DNA of 15,726 nucleotides from Oligoflexales bacterium (GTDB taxonomy: Bacteria; Bdellovibrionota; Oligoflexia; Oligoflexales; Oligoflexaceae): NCBI GenBank assembly GCA_015232735.1, contig JADFZC010000022.1:1-15726 (forward strand). The letters are read 5' to 3'. The translations under genes were made by a program, and so were the position numbers. Below are positions 1-7,908 of this stretch, piece after piece; the stretch's first letter is position 1, and each line of letters begins with the position of its first letter. Under the pieces are notes generated by a model. That model was not told where the DNA came from and did not search any database. It was given only the letters and a program-made list of their open reading frames with translations.

Positions 1-18
1 GTCAGAGGACTGAAAACA

Positions 19-1212
19 ATGGGTATTAATTATAAAATTTTATTATTTGCCAATTTGTCGTTTTTGATGTTGCTAGCATCGGGAAATTCATATGCCCAGG
101 TTGCAGGAGGTTCTTCCGCAGGGGAAACAGGTGCAAAGACTGTGCTGGATGAAAATCCATGGATTTCGGCCAGAGCCGCCGGCATGGCTGGAGCGTTGTC
201 GCCTCTTGCAGATGGAAATGACGCGCCTTATTACAATCCCGCCGGGATAGGAAATATTCATCAAAGCACAAAGGCTCCAATGCTCCGCCTTCTCAATTTT
301 CCATGGATTGGAGGCGGGATCAATGAAAATTCGGCAAAAATATACAGGGATGAAAACAACAGCAAAAATGTTGCGGGCGAAGAGACAACGATAAAAAACG
401 GGGTGCTGGATGCAAACAAGGGCAAGAGGCAGTATGGGAGGGCGTCGATACTTCCGGCTGTGATGATAGGCCGTGTTTATTTGGGCTACTCGTATGATAC
501 TCAGATTGCGGCTGTGAGCAAGGGCGAGGGGAGCGATCTTGTGGATACTCACTACAGAACCAGTTCGGGACCTGGTGGCGGTTTCAGTTTCACGGACAAA
601 AAAGAGAGGCTTTACCTCGGGGTCTTCGGGGCGCAGATAGCCAGGCAGGAAGTCAGCGGAGATTTTGCCTTTGCCGATATTTCCGATCCGGTTTTGCGGG
701 GTGAGGTTGTGAAGGAAAACGAAAAGAAATATGAGGGAAATATGACCAACGTGGGGATGATCTGGAGGATGTCGGAAAAGGCCAAACCCTCGCTGTCTCT
801 TGTCGCCAGGAACGTTGGGAAAACAACCTATGCGGCAAAAACCCCAGATACGGAAAATGTAGTGGTGAGTGAGGATCTGACCCTTGGCTTTTCAGTCTCA
901 CCGCGTCTTGGGAAATTCGGATATTTGAATATGGTACTGGAAGGGGGAAATATCACGGATGAAAATGTCACACTAAAGAAAAAGTTAAGATCCGCTCTCG
1001 AATTGACGTGCGGCGAAAGGTTCGGCAGCCTCTCGGGGTTTGGCCTCAGGGTCGGCGTAAATGATGCGGGAGTTTCCTATGGAACACATATCAACCTTGG
1101 GATTTTGGGCCTTCAGGCCGCAAGTTATGCAGTTAATATTGGCAAGGATAATGAAAATGTTATAGAAAGACGCGGAGTGGCTATTTTTTCGGTAAACCTT
1201 GGCGAATATTGA
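19..1212 (+). CDS. Outer-membrane beta-barrel protein, PorV/PorQ (TraF_2/FadL-like) type
   Basis: The 397-residue product has a clear signal peptide: hydrophobic residues 7-20, with likely cleavage after the Ala of NSYA at residue 26. Residues 47-80 read NPWISARAAGMAGALSP followed by an N-P-A-G-I-G motif. This matches the 'ARAAGMGGA...YNPAGLA' start shared by PorV/PorQ, UPF0164 and FadL-like outer-membrane barrels. The remainder alternates polar and hydrophobic residues with many Gly and aromatics, as in beta-strands, and the chain ends in Tyr. An AGAGGA-like ribosome site lies about 9 nt before the ATG, which supports this start. The substrate and exact family are unknown. The next gene begins 58 bp downstream on the same strand, so co-transcription is possible. 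The envelope and barrel call is fairly firm; the family name is less so. Confidence 0.7.
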   Translation: MGINYKILLFANLSFLMLLASGNSYAQVAGGSSAGETGAKTVLDENPWISARAAGMAGALSPLADGNDAPYYNPAGIGNIHQSTKAPMLRLLNFPWIGGGINENSAKIYRDENNSKNVAGEETTIKNGVLDANKGKRQYGRASILPAVMIGRVYLGYSYDTQIAAVSKGEGSDLVDTHYRTSSGPGGGFSFTDKKERLYLGVFGAQIARQEVSGDFAFADISDPVLRGEVVKENEKKYEGNMTNVGMIWRMSEKAKPSLSLVARNVGKTTYAAKTPDTENVVVSEDLTLGFSVSPRLGKFGYLNMVLEGGNITDENVTLKKKLRSALELTCGERFGSLSGFGLRVGVNDAGVSYGTHINLGILGLQAASYAVNIGKDNENVIERRGVAIFSVNLGEY

Positions 1213-1270
1213 TTGGATAGAAAACAACCCCTTTCTCTAAATGTGCTTAATGCAATAACGAAAGCCTGCT

Positions 1271-1846
1271 ATGGTCAAGAAGCTGTTTTTTATTAGTGTA
1301 TCACTCAAATTTCTCAAATTCCTGCTTGTGATGTTTTTTGTTGTTATAACAATTTACGTCCTGTCCGTCGGTCTGACAATCGATGATTCGCAGATTGAGT
1401 CCCCCCTTGTCGGAAAAACGGGTCACAATTTTGACCTTCTCAAGATTCAGGATCGGGAGCATTTGGTGGATGAATCATCTGCAAGGTTCACGCTTCACGA
1501 TCTCAAAGGGCACAACATAGTGCTTAATTTTTGGGCAAGCTGGTGCGTCAGCTGTAGGAAGGAGGCCGGGGATCTTGAAAAGTTTTGGAATCTGAACAGG
1601 AAAAACGGAATAAAGGTTGTCGGGGTAGCTATTCAGGATAATCCCGAAAATGCAAAACATTTTGCTGTGAAATTTGGCAAGACCTACCTTATCGGGCTTG
1701 ATGATACAAATGAAACGGCCATTAATTACGGAGTTACGGGGGTCCCTGAAACCTTTTTCATCGACCGTAGCGGCAAGATTCTGCACAGGAGAATAGGACC
1801 TGTATCTTTTTCCGAGCTGGAGGATGCCGCCAGGAAATATTTCTAG
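1271..1846 (+). CDS. ccmG: Thiol:disulfide oxidoreductase, CcmG/DsbE (TlpA-like) family
   Basis: This is a 191-residue membrane-anchored thioredoxin-fold protein. Residues about 14-36 form one N-terminal membrane anchor and the rest would be periplasmic. The redox motif W-C-V-S-C is at residues 91-95, inside NFWASWCVSCRKE, and the cis-proline is P159 in GVTGVPETFFID. The segment ESPLVGKTGHNFDL (43-56) resembles the 'SPLIGKPAPxFxL' entry of CcmG/DsbE. In that family the protein keeps apocytochrome c haem-binding cysteines reduced during cytochrome c maturation. No other ccm gene is visible here, so a different TlpA-like reducing role is possible. No convincing Shine-Dalgarno sequence precedes the ATG. 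Length fits the family (about 180-190). Confidence 0.75.
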   Translation: MVKKLFFISVSLKFLKFLLVMFFVVITIYVLSVGLTIDDSQIESPLVGKTGHNFDLLKIQDREHLVDESSARFTLHDLKGHNIVLNFWASWCVSCRKEAGDLEKFWNLNRKNGIKVVGVAIQDNPENAKHFAVKFGKTYLIGLDDTNETAINYGVTGVPETFFIDRSGKILHRRIGPVSFSELEDAARKYF

Positions 1847-1870
1847 GGCGCTTGGCCCAATATTTTTTTT
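1846..1870 (+). terminator. Possible intrinsic terminator after the CcmG-like gene
   Basis: A short GC hairpin (GGGC at 1846-1849 pairing with GCCC at 1855-1858, 5-nt loop) begins on the last base of the stop codon. It is followed by AATA and a run of eight T at 1863-1870. The T-run is good, but the 4-bp stem is short, so efficiency may be modest. Confidence 0.45.
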
Positions 1871-1926
1871 CAATTGCAAATAAATAAAGTTACTGAGATG
1901 GTACTACATCGGCAAAAAAACCGGAT

Positions 1927-1955
1927 TTGATTGAAGAGTCCCGGAGAGGAATTAT
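1927..1955 (+). promoter_or_regulatory. Candidate sigma70 promoter for the protease gene
   Basis: TTGATT (1927-1932) and AATTAT (1950-1955) are separated by 17 bp, about 50 bp before the preferred start at 2008. It lies after the candidate terminator at 1846-1870, in a 161-bp gap, so an independent promoter is plausible here. Both boxes are imperfect in an AT-rich stretch, so the call is weak. Confidence 0.25.
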
Positions 1956-1995
1956 TTTTATTAATTTTTTTCAGTAGATGTATTTATCATCAATT

Positions 1996-2000
1996 GGAGA
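1996..2000 (+). promoter_or_regulatory. Ribosome binding site choosing the start at 2008
   Basis: GGAGA lies 7 nt before the ATG at 2008. The earlier in-frame ATG at 1978 has no comparable site and would add ten residues in front of the basic start of the signal peptide. The start at 2008 is therefore preferred. Confidence 0.7.
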
Positions 2001-2007
2001 AAAAGAT

Positions 2008-4098
2008 ATGTTTAAAAAGAGAGCAACGGGTCTGTGCATTAAAAGTGGTCTTTTTTTGGTTCAGTTACTTCTGATTTTTGTGCCTGTGGCAAAGGCCTTT
2101 TCAGCCGGCACCCCGGATGAGTCGCTGGGAAAGGCGCTTTTAAGTTCTGTAATGTGGCAGCGGGGTCTGAATTATGTCTATTTTCCAGGCATTTATGCTA
2201 CACTTAATCCGTCCGAGACCGATAGCAGCAGATTTTTCAGGGTAGAGGTTTATTTCAAAAATCCCATGAATTCAGGCATGCTGGCGCCAAACATCCAGGG
2301 ATCGTGGCCCCAGATTGAAAGATATCAGCTGAAATTAAGTACTGAATCAAAAAACTTTGCCGGTACGGCGGCAATGGTCAACCAGTTTGTGGAGATGACG
2401 CAGCCTTTTTGTGACGAGAGGGCAGCCAGCGATGAAAAGACTGGTTCGATTTTGGGATACAGGTGCTACGTGGATCTGTTCATTGGGACGGAGACTCCAA
2501 GGGGAACCCTTGGTTTTTCCCTCAATGTGGTAAGCGAGGGAAAAAACCTGTCTCATCCCAATCTGGTATTTATGATCATCATTCCGGATAACAGTCCCTC
2601 GGCGCTTGTCCATAAAACCCGCCGTCAGGGGGCGGATCATGACAATCTTGTTCCCGAAGAGGCCGTTTCCTTCGAAGATTATGAAAAAATAAGGAATAAT
2701 ATTGTCAGAATAGGTCTTGAGGGGAATTTTTCATACGGTTCGGGATTTCTCATACGGAATATTCGGGATCTAAAAAAGCAGCTTGGCAGTACGCAATTAT
2801 ATTCCGCAATAAGTCCGGGTAAAGGTGCTAAAGGAAGTTTGTTTGTCGTAACGGTAGCCCACCTTTTTCCGGATTTGTACATGAGTGAAAACTCAAGTCT
2901 CATGGACAGGCAGGGTGAGACTCTTCTTCTGGGAGACGGGATTAAATATGATTTGACCGTAAATGGACAGTTTATGGAAAAATCGGCCATGCTGTACGCA
3001 AAGGACATATCGACAGATATTGCGGTGCTGTCGGTAACGGAAGAAAAGATTGTCGAAGTCTTGAAAGCACTTGGATATTTTGAACATCCTTACAAAATAG
3101 GTCTCAAAGTGGCTGGTTCGACCGAATTTGATTCTTTATCGTGCATAGACAGCATTTGTCCGCGTTATGAGGTGTGGGGATATCCGACCTCGAAAGGCGG
3201 GATTCTGGAAAAAAAGGTCGGATATTTGGCTTCGGGGGAATATCCGACTGACGATACGTCCAACTTTGGCAATATTTACAAGCTGAAAGTTTATCCGGCA
3301 GACCGGGATGGACAGGTTTTTGCGGAAGCGGGAATGTCTGGCGGTCCAATTTTGAATAAGTATGGCCTTGTGGTCGGAATAGCGACCGAACGTCCAATAT
3401 CCGATAATGCGCTGATCGGTGTTGATATGACCAAGCTCAGGACTCGCGGAGGGCCGTCTGCGTCAAAGGGATGTTTCTCCACTTTCAATCCATTTGACAG
3501 GATTTTCCATCTTGTCAACCAGGATCCGAATTGTGATTATGGCACATTCGGCAGCAGTCAGCTTTTAAGTACCGGGCATATGGAAGGTGAGTGGATCGTG
3601 CAGGAGGTACTCGGTCTTAAAACGGATTCAGCGGCAAATCTTGTGGGCGGGCACGCGATCATCAACGGGCATGCGATTATAAACGGACACGCGATTATCA
3701 ACGGGCATGCGATCATCAACGGGCATGCGATCATCAACGGGCATGCGATCATCAACGGGCATGCGATCATCAACGGAGATCAGATAGTAACAGGCAAGGA
3801 TGGTGCAACGACAAGTTATTCCGGTACCCTGGATGAATTTGGAAGCAGGTACTTCAATGATGGTTTCAGATTTAATCCTGAATCTTTCAAGGAGTTCGAT
3901 GTCAAAGGTGTACGCGTGCTCAAGAGACCCGTCAACTCATGGTCAGATGGTTTTATCCTTGGAGGTCTGATAGTGGGAGTCAAGGATCATGTTTCAGATC
4001 CTGAATTTGCCCCAATCTATTCCATAAGGGATTTTATTGTCTGGCTGCATAAGCATATTAATGAAAAGGATATACATACTCTCGTCCAGATGCGATAA
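2008..4098 (+). CDS. Secreted trypsin-like serine protease with HAIING hexapeptide repeats
   Basis: The product is 696 residues from the ATG at 2008. A signal peptide (hydrophobic 14-27) has likely cleavage after VAKA at residue 30. Residues about 31-215 form an N-terminal domain I do not recognise. The trypsin-like fold then follows, with a complete apparent triad: H285 in VTVAHLF, D337 in STDIAVL and S444 in AGMSGGPIL, so the enzyme should be active. The S1-type GMSGGP motif is typical of periplasmic or extracellular chymotrypsin-fold proteases. Seven perfect HAIING hexapeptides occupy residues 549-590, followed by a degenerate DQIVTG unit and a C-terminal domain of about 100 residues with no recognised family. 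The substrate is unknown. An upstream in-frame ATG at 1978 would give 706 residues, but it has a poorer ribosome site. Confidence 0.8.
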   Translation: MFKKRATGLCIKSGLFLVQLLLIFVPVAKAFSAGTPDESLGKALLSSVMWQRGLNYVYFPGIYATLNPSETDSSRFFRVEVYFKNPMNSGMLAPNIQGSWPQIERYQLKLSTESKNFAGTAAMVNQFVEMTQPFCDERAASDEKTGSILGYRCYVDLFIGTETPRGTLGFSLNVVSEGKNLSHPNLVFMIIIPDNSPSALVHKTRRQGADHDNLVPEEAVSFEDYEKIRNNIVRIGLEGNFSYGSGFLIRNIRDLKKQLGSTQLYSAISPGKGAKGSLFVVTVAHLFPDLYMSENSSLMDRQGETLLLGDGIKYDLTVNGQFMEKSAMLYAKDISTDIAVLSVTEEKIVEVLKALGYFEHPYKIGLKVAGSTEFDSLSCIDSICPRYEVWGYPTSKGGILEKKVGYLASGEYPTDDTSNFGNIYKLKVYPADRDGQVFAEAGMSGGPILNKYGLVVGIATERPISDNALIGVDMTKLRTRGGPSASKGCFSTFNPFDRIFHLVNQDPNCDYGTFGSSQLLSTGHMEGEWIVQEVLGLKTDSAANLVGGHAIINGHAIINGHAIINGHAIINGHAIINGHAIINGHAIINGDQIVTGKDGATTSYSGTLDEFGSRYFNDGFRFNPESFKEFDVKGVRVLKRPVNSWSDGFILGGLIVGVKDHVSDPEFAPIYSIRDFIVWLHKHINEKDIHTLVQMR
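3652..3777 (+). repeat. Seven in-frame 18-bp tandem repeats (HAIING x7)
   Basis: Seven 18-bp units begin at 3652, 3670, 3688, 3706, 3724, 3742 and 3760, each encoding His-Ala-Ile-Ile-Asn-Gly. The first three units differ at synonymous third positions (CAC/CAT, ATC/ATT/ATA, GGG/GGA). Units 4-6 are identical at DNA level, and unit 7 differs only in its last base. This pattern indicates recent expansion at the 3' side while the peptide was kept constant. A degenerate unit (DQIVTG) follows at 3778-3795. Confidence 0.97.
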
Positions 4099-4113
4099 TG
4101 GGATGATTGTCAG

Positions 4114-4183
4114 TCGCCAGAGCTGAAAGCCCGGCGAGGTGTCCTTATTAGGCCCTAGGGTCTAGCAAGCGAAGCTTGCATAG
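4114..4183. repeat. Structured intergenic block with three consecutive inverted repeats
   Basis: The 134-bp gap at 4099-4232 holds three local dyads. The first is TCGCC (4114-4118) with GGCGA (4133-4137), enclosing GCT-GAA-AGC. The second is the palindrome CCCTAGGG (4153-4160). The third is CTAGCAAGC (4162-4170), loop GAA, then GCTTGCATAG (4174-4183), with one bulged base. No T-run follows, so it is not a standard terminator. It could be a REP-like repeat or an RNA leader of the gene at 4233. Nothing identifies it. Confidence 0.5.
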
Positions 4184-4232
4184 GATCTGATTGTAACGTG
4201 TTGATTCCATTAACGGCCACACCAGAGATTCG

Positions 4233-5870
4233 ATGGATAGACTGCGGATCATTTCATATTTTGCTGATAAATGCCTTATGGTCGCGGCAATGACCCTTTC
4301 AGTACGGGGGTGGGCGGAAAACATTTCGATAACGCCTTTTCATATGTCGATAGAAATCAAAAATATCAGGTCTGCGGAAAAAGAAATCGGGATGCCGGTA
4401 TATAAAAAAATATGCAAAAACCTCGGAAGGTCTCTCAGTTTAAGGTCCGGGATATGGGGTCACGGAATAGTCAAATCCTACACATGCTACAGGAACGGAA
4501 AAATCTTCAGCGGAAAAAAAGATCCGCCCGAAGCGGGATTGCTGCTTGAAGTGGAGGATAACCCTGACGCCCTTGCCATTACAGCCTATTACACCGTAAA
4601 AACAGGTGCTGATGTTTACAAGTCAAAAGAAGCAATTGTCACACTTCCAACATCGGACAAGAGCGCCGCCATTCTAGCCGATTCAGAAATAACCTCCCTT
4701 GCCTCACTCATGATTGCGGATGGAATGCCCGTTGCAAGATCTGTTAAGCTTCCAAGGTCAAATAATGAAATTGTCGTTTCCGATAAGACTCCGAGAAGGT
4801 TTCCTTTGCCGATTCCTCCGGATGAATACAACATATTCTCGCTGGAATTCTCCACGGACAGGAAAGAGTGGATACCAAGGTTTGTCGGGACAGCGAAAAG
4901 AGACATATCCATGGATGCCAGGATCAAGGAGAGCAACAGGATAAAAGCAAAAACGATAAAGAATAATCCGGAACTTAAGGTGTCCTACGATGCAAGATAC
5001 GTCTGGTCCGTAAAAACCGAGGGAAATGATCTCGCGGAGAAATCAGGGGACTACTGGGCACAGGACGGGAGGGGAAGGGGCCAAAACCATGAAAGGCTTG
5101 CCGCGGCTCTCGACAAAAGACTTGAGGCCTATGGATTGTCCAGAGACATGCTTCTTAACTCTCTGAAAGACACAATGGTTGCAGGTTACGGTGGTTTTAG
5201 ATATGGATATTCCTTCATTCGGGGAAATAAGCTTTTTTCCAAGGCTCCCATGGTGGGAATCTTTACGGAACTGAGGGGAGGGCCTCTTGAAGGCCTCAGG
5301 TGGTATTGGGATTTTGCGCCAAAGACTCGGGTTAAAGTGGATGATTTTGAATATAACACCACATGGAGCCGGCCGACGCTCGGATGGTCGTTTCAAGTTC
5401 CCTTTGTTTCCATTCCGGGATTTAAAAAAATTGACATGGTGCCAAAAATAGGCCTTTTGGATTTTGACGCGACCATTCCGGTGGAGAATCCGGAAGACCC
5501 GGGAACCTTTTATCCTCAGACAATCAGGCTGAAAAATGCCCTGAGCCTGGGCGGTGAACTGGGTGGGGAAATAGCTTCAAGCTGGTTTCTTTTGAGAATA
5601 TGGGGAGCCACGGACCTCTCATTTCCTGTGGTTGTAAAAAGTTCAGGTTCTGTTTCTTCGTACAGGGGAGGTCTTGACGTTTATTGGGATATTCTCAAGC
5701 TTGGCCATACTCTCGAATTTACGCTCCTGACTTTTATTGTTGGGGAGAGGCTGAAGATAATACGGAAAAACGAAGGAAATGGCCAAGATGAGGAAAACAC
5801 GGGATTATCTCTGGAGGGCCTCGCCTATAATCTTGGGTATGTCGGACTTGGATTAACCCTGTCCTGGTAG
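4233..5870 (+). CDS. Exported protein of unknown function with barrel-like C-terminus
   Basis: The product is 545 residues. A signal peptide is likely, with a hydrophobic stretch at 14-25 and cleavage after the Ala of RGWA at residue 28. Residues about 30-290 look globular and mixed; the FSLEFSTDRKEWIPRFVGT-like stretch at about 204-222 suggests a beta-rich domain. From about residue 310 on, alternating hydrophobic/polar strands with many Gly, Trp, Tyr and Phe, a hydrophobic final stretch (YVGLGLTLSW) and a terminal Trp suggest an outer-membrane barrel or barrel-associated domain. I recognise no family. The ribosome site before the ATG is weak (AGAG, about 6 nt). Its stop lies 7 bp from the stop of the convergent lipoprotein gene. 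It is the last gene of the plus-strand envelope run. Confidence 0.6.
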   Translation: MDRLRIISYFADKCLMVAAMTLSVRGWAENISITPFHMSIEIKNIRSAEKEIGMPVYKKICKNLGRSLSLRSGIWGHGIVKSYTCYRNGKIFSGKKDPPEAGLLLEVEDNPDALAITAYYTVKTGADVYKSKEAIVTLPTSDKSAAILADSEITSLASLMIADGMPVARSVKLPRSNNEIVVSDKTPRRFPLPIPPDEYNIFSLEFSTDRKEWIPRFVGTAKRDISMDARIKESNRIKAKTIKNNPELKVSYDARYVWSVKTEGNDLAEKSGDYWAQDGRGRGQNHERLAAALDKRLEAYGLSRDMLLNSLKDTMVAGYGGFRYGYSFIRGNKLFSKAPMVGIFTELRGGPLEGLRWYWDFAPKTRVKVDDFEYNTTWSRPTLGWSFQVPFVSIPGFKKIDMVPKIGLLDFDATIPVENPEDPGTFYPQTIRLKNALSLGGELGGEIASSWFLLRIWGATDLSFPVVVKSSGSVSSYRGGLDVYWDILKLGHTLEFTLLTFIVGERLKIIRKNEGNGQDEENTGLSLEGLAYNLGYVGLGLTLSW

Positions 5871-5877
5871 CATCATT

Positions 5878-7887
5878 CTAATCCTGACGCCAGTAGGATA
5901 TGCCGCCTTCGTAAAGGACTTCACCATTTTGCTTAATAATTTGAACTTTTCCAGTGAATATTTCGAGTCCCTTGTATTCATATGACTGGGCCAGTCTGCC
6001 AGGATACAGCTCAAACTTCATTTTCAATCCCGAAAGATCAGAGGATGACAGGTCGCTGAAATAATCCGGCTGGGATTCATTTCGTTCTTTCTTTCCAAGT
6101 CCATACAAATCAGCATCGGAAAGACTGAAATCAAAATAAACGATGTCACTGTCTCTGTCCTGAGTAAGATTTTCAAGTGAATATGGGGTTATCTTTAGTA
6201 TTGAATCAGCAAAATCGGTTTCGCCGCACCCTGTTTCTCCCCATGGAATGAATTTTTGTGCGGCTTTGTCGTAACATCCTCTCAGACCACGATCCAATCC
6301 GGAAAAATTAATGGACAGGGCAAGAATTCCGTTCCTGTTGATTATATCTATTTTTGACTCGTAAAAAGCCTTTGCCACGCCTTTGACGTTTGCCGCCCGC
6401 ATACCGGTGTCGGTCGCCTTTGTTGTTGCCTGGTACCATACACCATATTTTTCACGCATGGCATTTTGATCGCTAAGATAGCTCTGCTTTACTTTCTGCC
6501 ATTCGCTGATGACAGCCTCATCTTCAGGGGTCAAGGCTCCATAGGCATCCTTCAGCTGGCTTTCAATCAAGTTTGCGGTCTCTCTCAGCTTCTCGTTAGT
6601 TATTTCCGCCTTGGGAAGCCTGGCTCCTCCGGCAAGCCTGTGAAGGAAGAAGTCGCTGTTGCTGTTTTGGTGATTGTCGCCTCTTTTTGCAAAATACTCC
6701 AGGATGAGCTCCAGTTTCAGCTCCTGTGTTTCACTGAGCTTCAGTGAGTCGAAAATAAAGAGGTTTCTATACATGGAACTGTCCGGCTGCTCGAAAAGGT
6801 TTATCAACTCTCCGGGGGCAAGCATGTCCAGATTCGAACGGACGGACGGATAAGCGATCAGACCTGTGCATAATTCGCTATAGAAGCTTGCAACGTCGGC
6901 TGACAGGTTCTTGCAGCTGACCGTTTTTCCGAGCGTGAGATTATTTGCAATATAGCGCGTTGGCGCATCCTTTTTACCGATGACAATCAGTTTTATCCTG
7001 TCGGACATCGAAGCGAATATTGCCGGGTCGTCTTCAAGAGCCATAAGCCGTCTGAAAAGCTCCGTATTCTTTTTGTCTGAAAATATCGCGGTCAAGCTGT
7101 TTTTAAGTTTTACTGCTTTCGAGTTGTTTTTAAAATTTGGCTTTTCCTCGTTAAGCCATCTTGTTTTCAGGACACCTTCCTGCCACAGGCAGCGGAAATA
7201 GTTTTTGCCAAAATCCTTTGATGGAGAAGGGGCGCATTCCTCGACATTTTCATTTAACAGTGCCGCGCTTTTGTAATAGCCGGCGCAAAAACCCAGAGGC
7301 GAAGGTACTGAGGCATACTGTCTTGTTGCAAAGTACGAATTGGTTGCAAGTTCCCAGATTTTTGCCTCGCAATAAAGACTGAATGCCTGCCTGGCTTTTG
7401 TCTTTTTTTCGCTGTCATTTGCATATACTTGATCGATTTTGCCCACAAACCAGCCCGCGATGAATTCCTTCTGGCTGCTTGCAAGGTTCTTCTCCCTTGC
7501 GACGTTCTGGTAATTTTTTATTTTATCGTCCCAGAGTGCAGCCATTTTATCGTAGACTCCGCCCTTGTCGTATAATTCGACGTAACGGGACTGTTTTTCA
7601 AACCTGTACAGCTCGGCCCATGCGTTTCGCGCAGCGGCTGATGCGTTGAGGACATCTCCAAGCCGTTCTCTATTTGCGGCTTCATCGATCACAAGCACGG
7701 TGCCTGTATAACTGGACCGTCCAAAGCCTTCGCTTAAAGACAATACGCTGTTTTTATCTTTATAGTACTCGGGCGGCGTCACCTTGCCGCTGATCTGCTT
7801 TTTGGCTGTCGCGCCTTTGCCGCATCCAATAAGCGAAATAACTGCAAAAAAAACAATCGAAAGTTTTTGGCAATATGAATTGTTCAT
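5878..7887 (-). CDS. Large outer-membrane lipoprotein of unknown function
   Basis: The product is 669 residues. The N-terminus is a lipoprotein signal: a hydrophobic stretch at 9-20, then lipobox L-I-G-C with the acylated Cys at 22. The residues after Cys (Gly-Lys) do not look like an inner-membrane retention signal, so outer-membrane placement is likely. The body is largely helical and charged from about residue 60 to 480 (for example NAWAELYRFEKQSRYVELY), followed by a more beta-rich end at about 520-669. No catalytic motif or named domain is visible. GAGGGG lies 6 nt before the ATG and fixes the start. It starts 21 bp after the stop of the upstream outer-membrane-like gene, so the two are probably one operon. 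Its 3' end is 7 bp from the convergent gene at 4233-5870. Confidence 0.65.
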   Translation of the reverse strand: MNNSYCQKLSIVFFAVISLIGCGKGATAKKQISGKVTPPEYYKDKNSVLSLSEGFGRSSYTGTVLVIDEAANRERLGDVLNASAAARNAWAELYRFEKQSRYVELYDKGGVYDKMAALWDDKIKNYQNVAREKNLASSQKEFIAGWFVGKIDQVYANDSEKKTKARQAFSLYCEAKIWELATNSYFATRQYASVPSPLGFCAGYYKSAALLNENVEECAPSPSKDFGKNYFRCLWQEGVLKTRWLNEEKPNFKNNSKAVKLKNSLTAIFSDKKNTELFRRLMALEDDPAIFASMSDRIKLIVIGKKDAPTRYIANNLTLGKTVSCKNLSADVASFYSELCTGLIAYPSVRSNLDMLAPGELINLFEQPDSSMYRNLFIFDSLKLSETQELKLELILEYFAKRGDNHQNSNSDFFLHRLAGGARLPKAEITNEKLRETANLIESQLKDAYGALTPEDEAVISEWQKVKQSYLSDQNAMREKYGVWYQATTKATDTGMRAANVKGVAKAFYESKIDIINRNGILALSINFSGLDRGLRGCYDKAAQKFIPWGETGCGETDFADSILKITPYSLENLTQDRDSDIVYFDFSLSDADLYGLGKKERNESQPDYFSDLSSSDLSGLKMKFELYPGRLAQSYEYKGLEIFTGKVQIIKQNGEVLYEGGISYWRQD

Positions 7888-7908
7888 TTGAATCCCCTCA
7901 TCCAGTTT

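Noticed and set aside
3558..3773. Minus-strand open frame of repeated MIACPL units opposite the HAIING repeats
   Set aside because: It is the antisense reading of the 18-bp repeats; no ribosome site, and the plus-strand protease is clearly the gene.
3652..3777. CRISPR-like array
   Set aside because: The units are 18 bp, directly tandem and in frame with no spacers, so they are coding tandem repeats.
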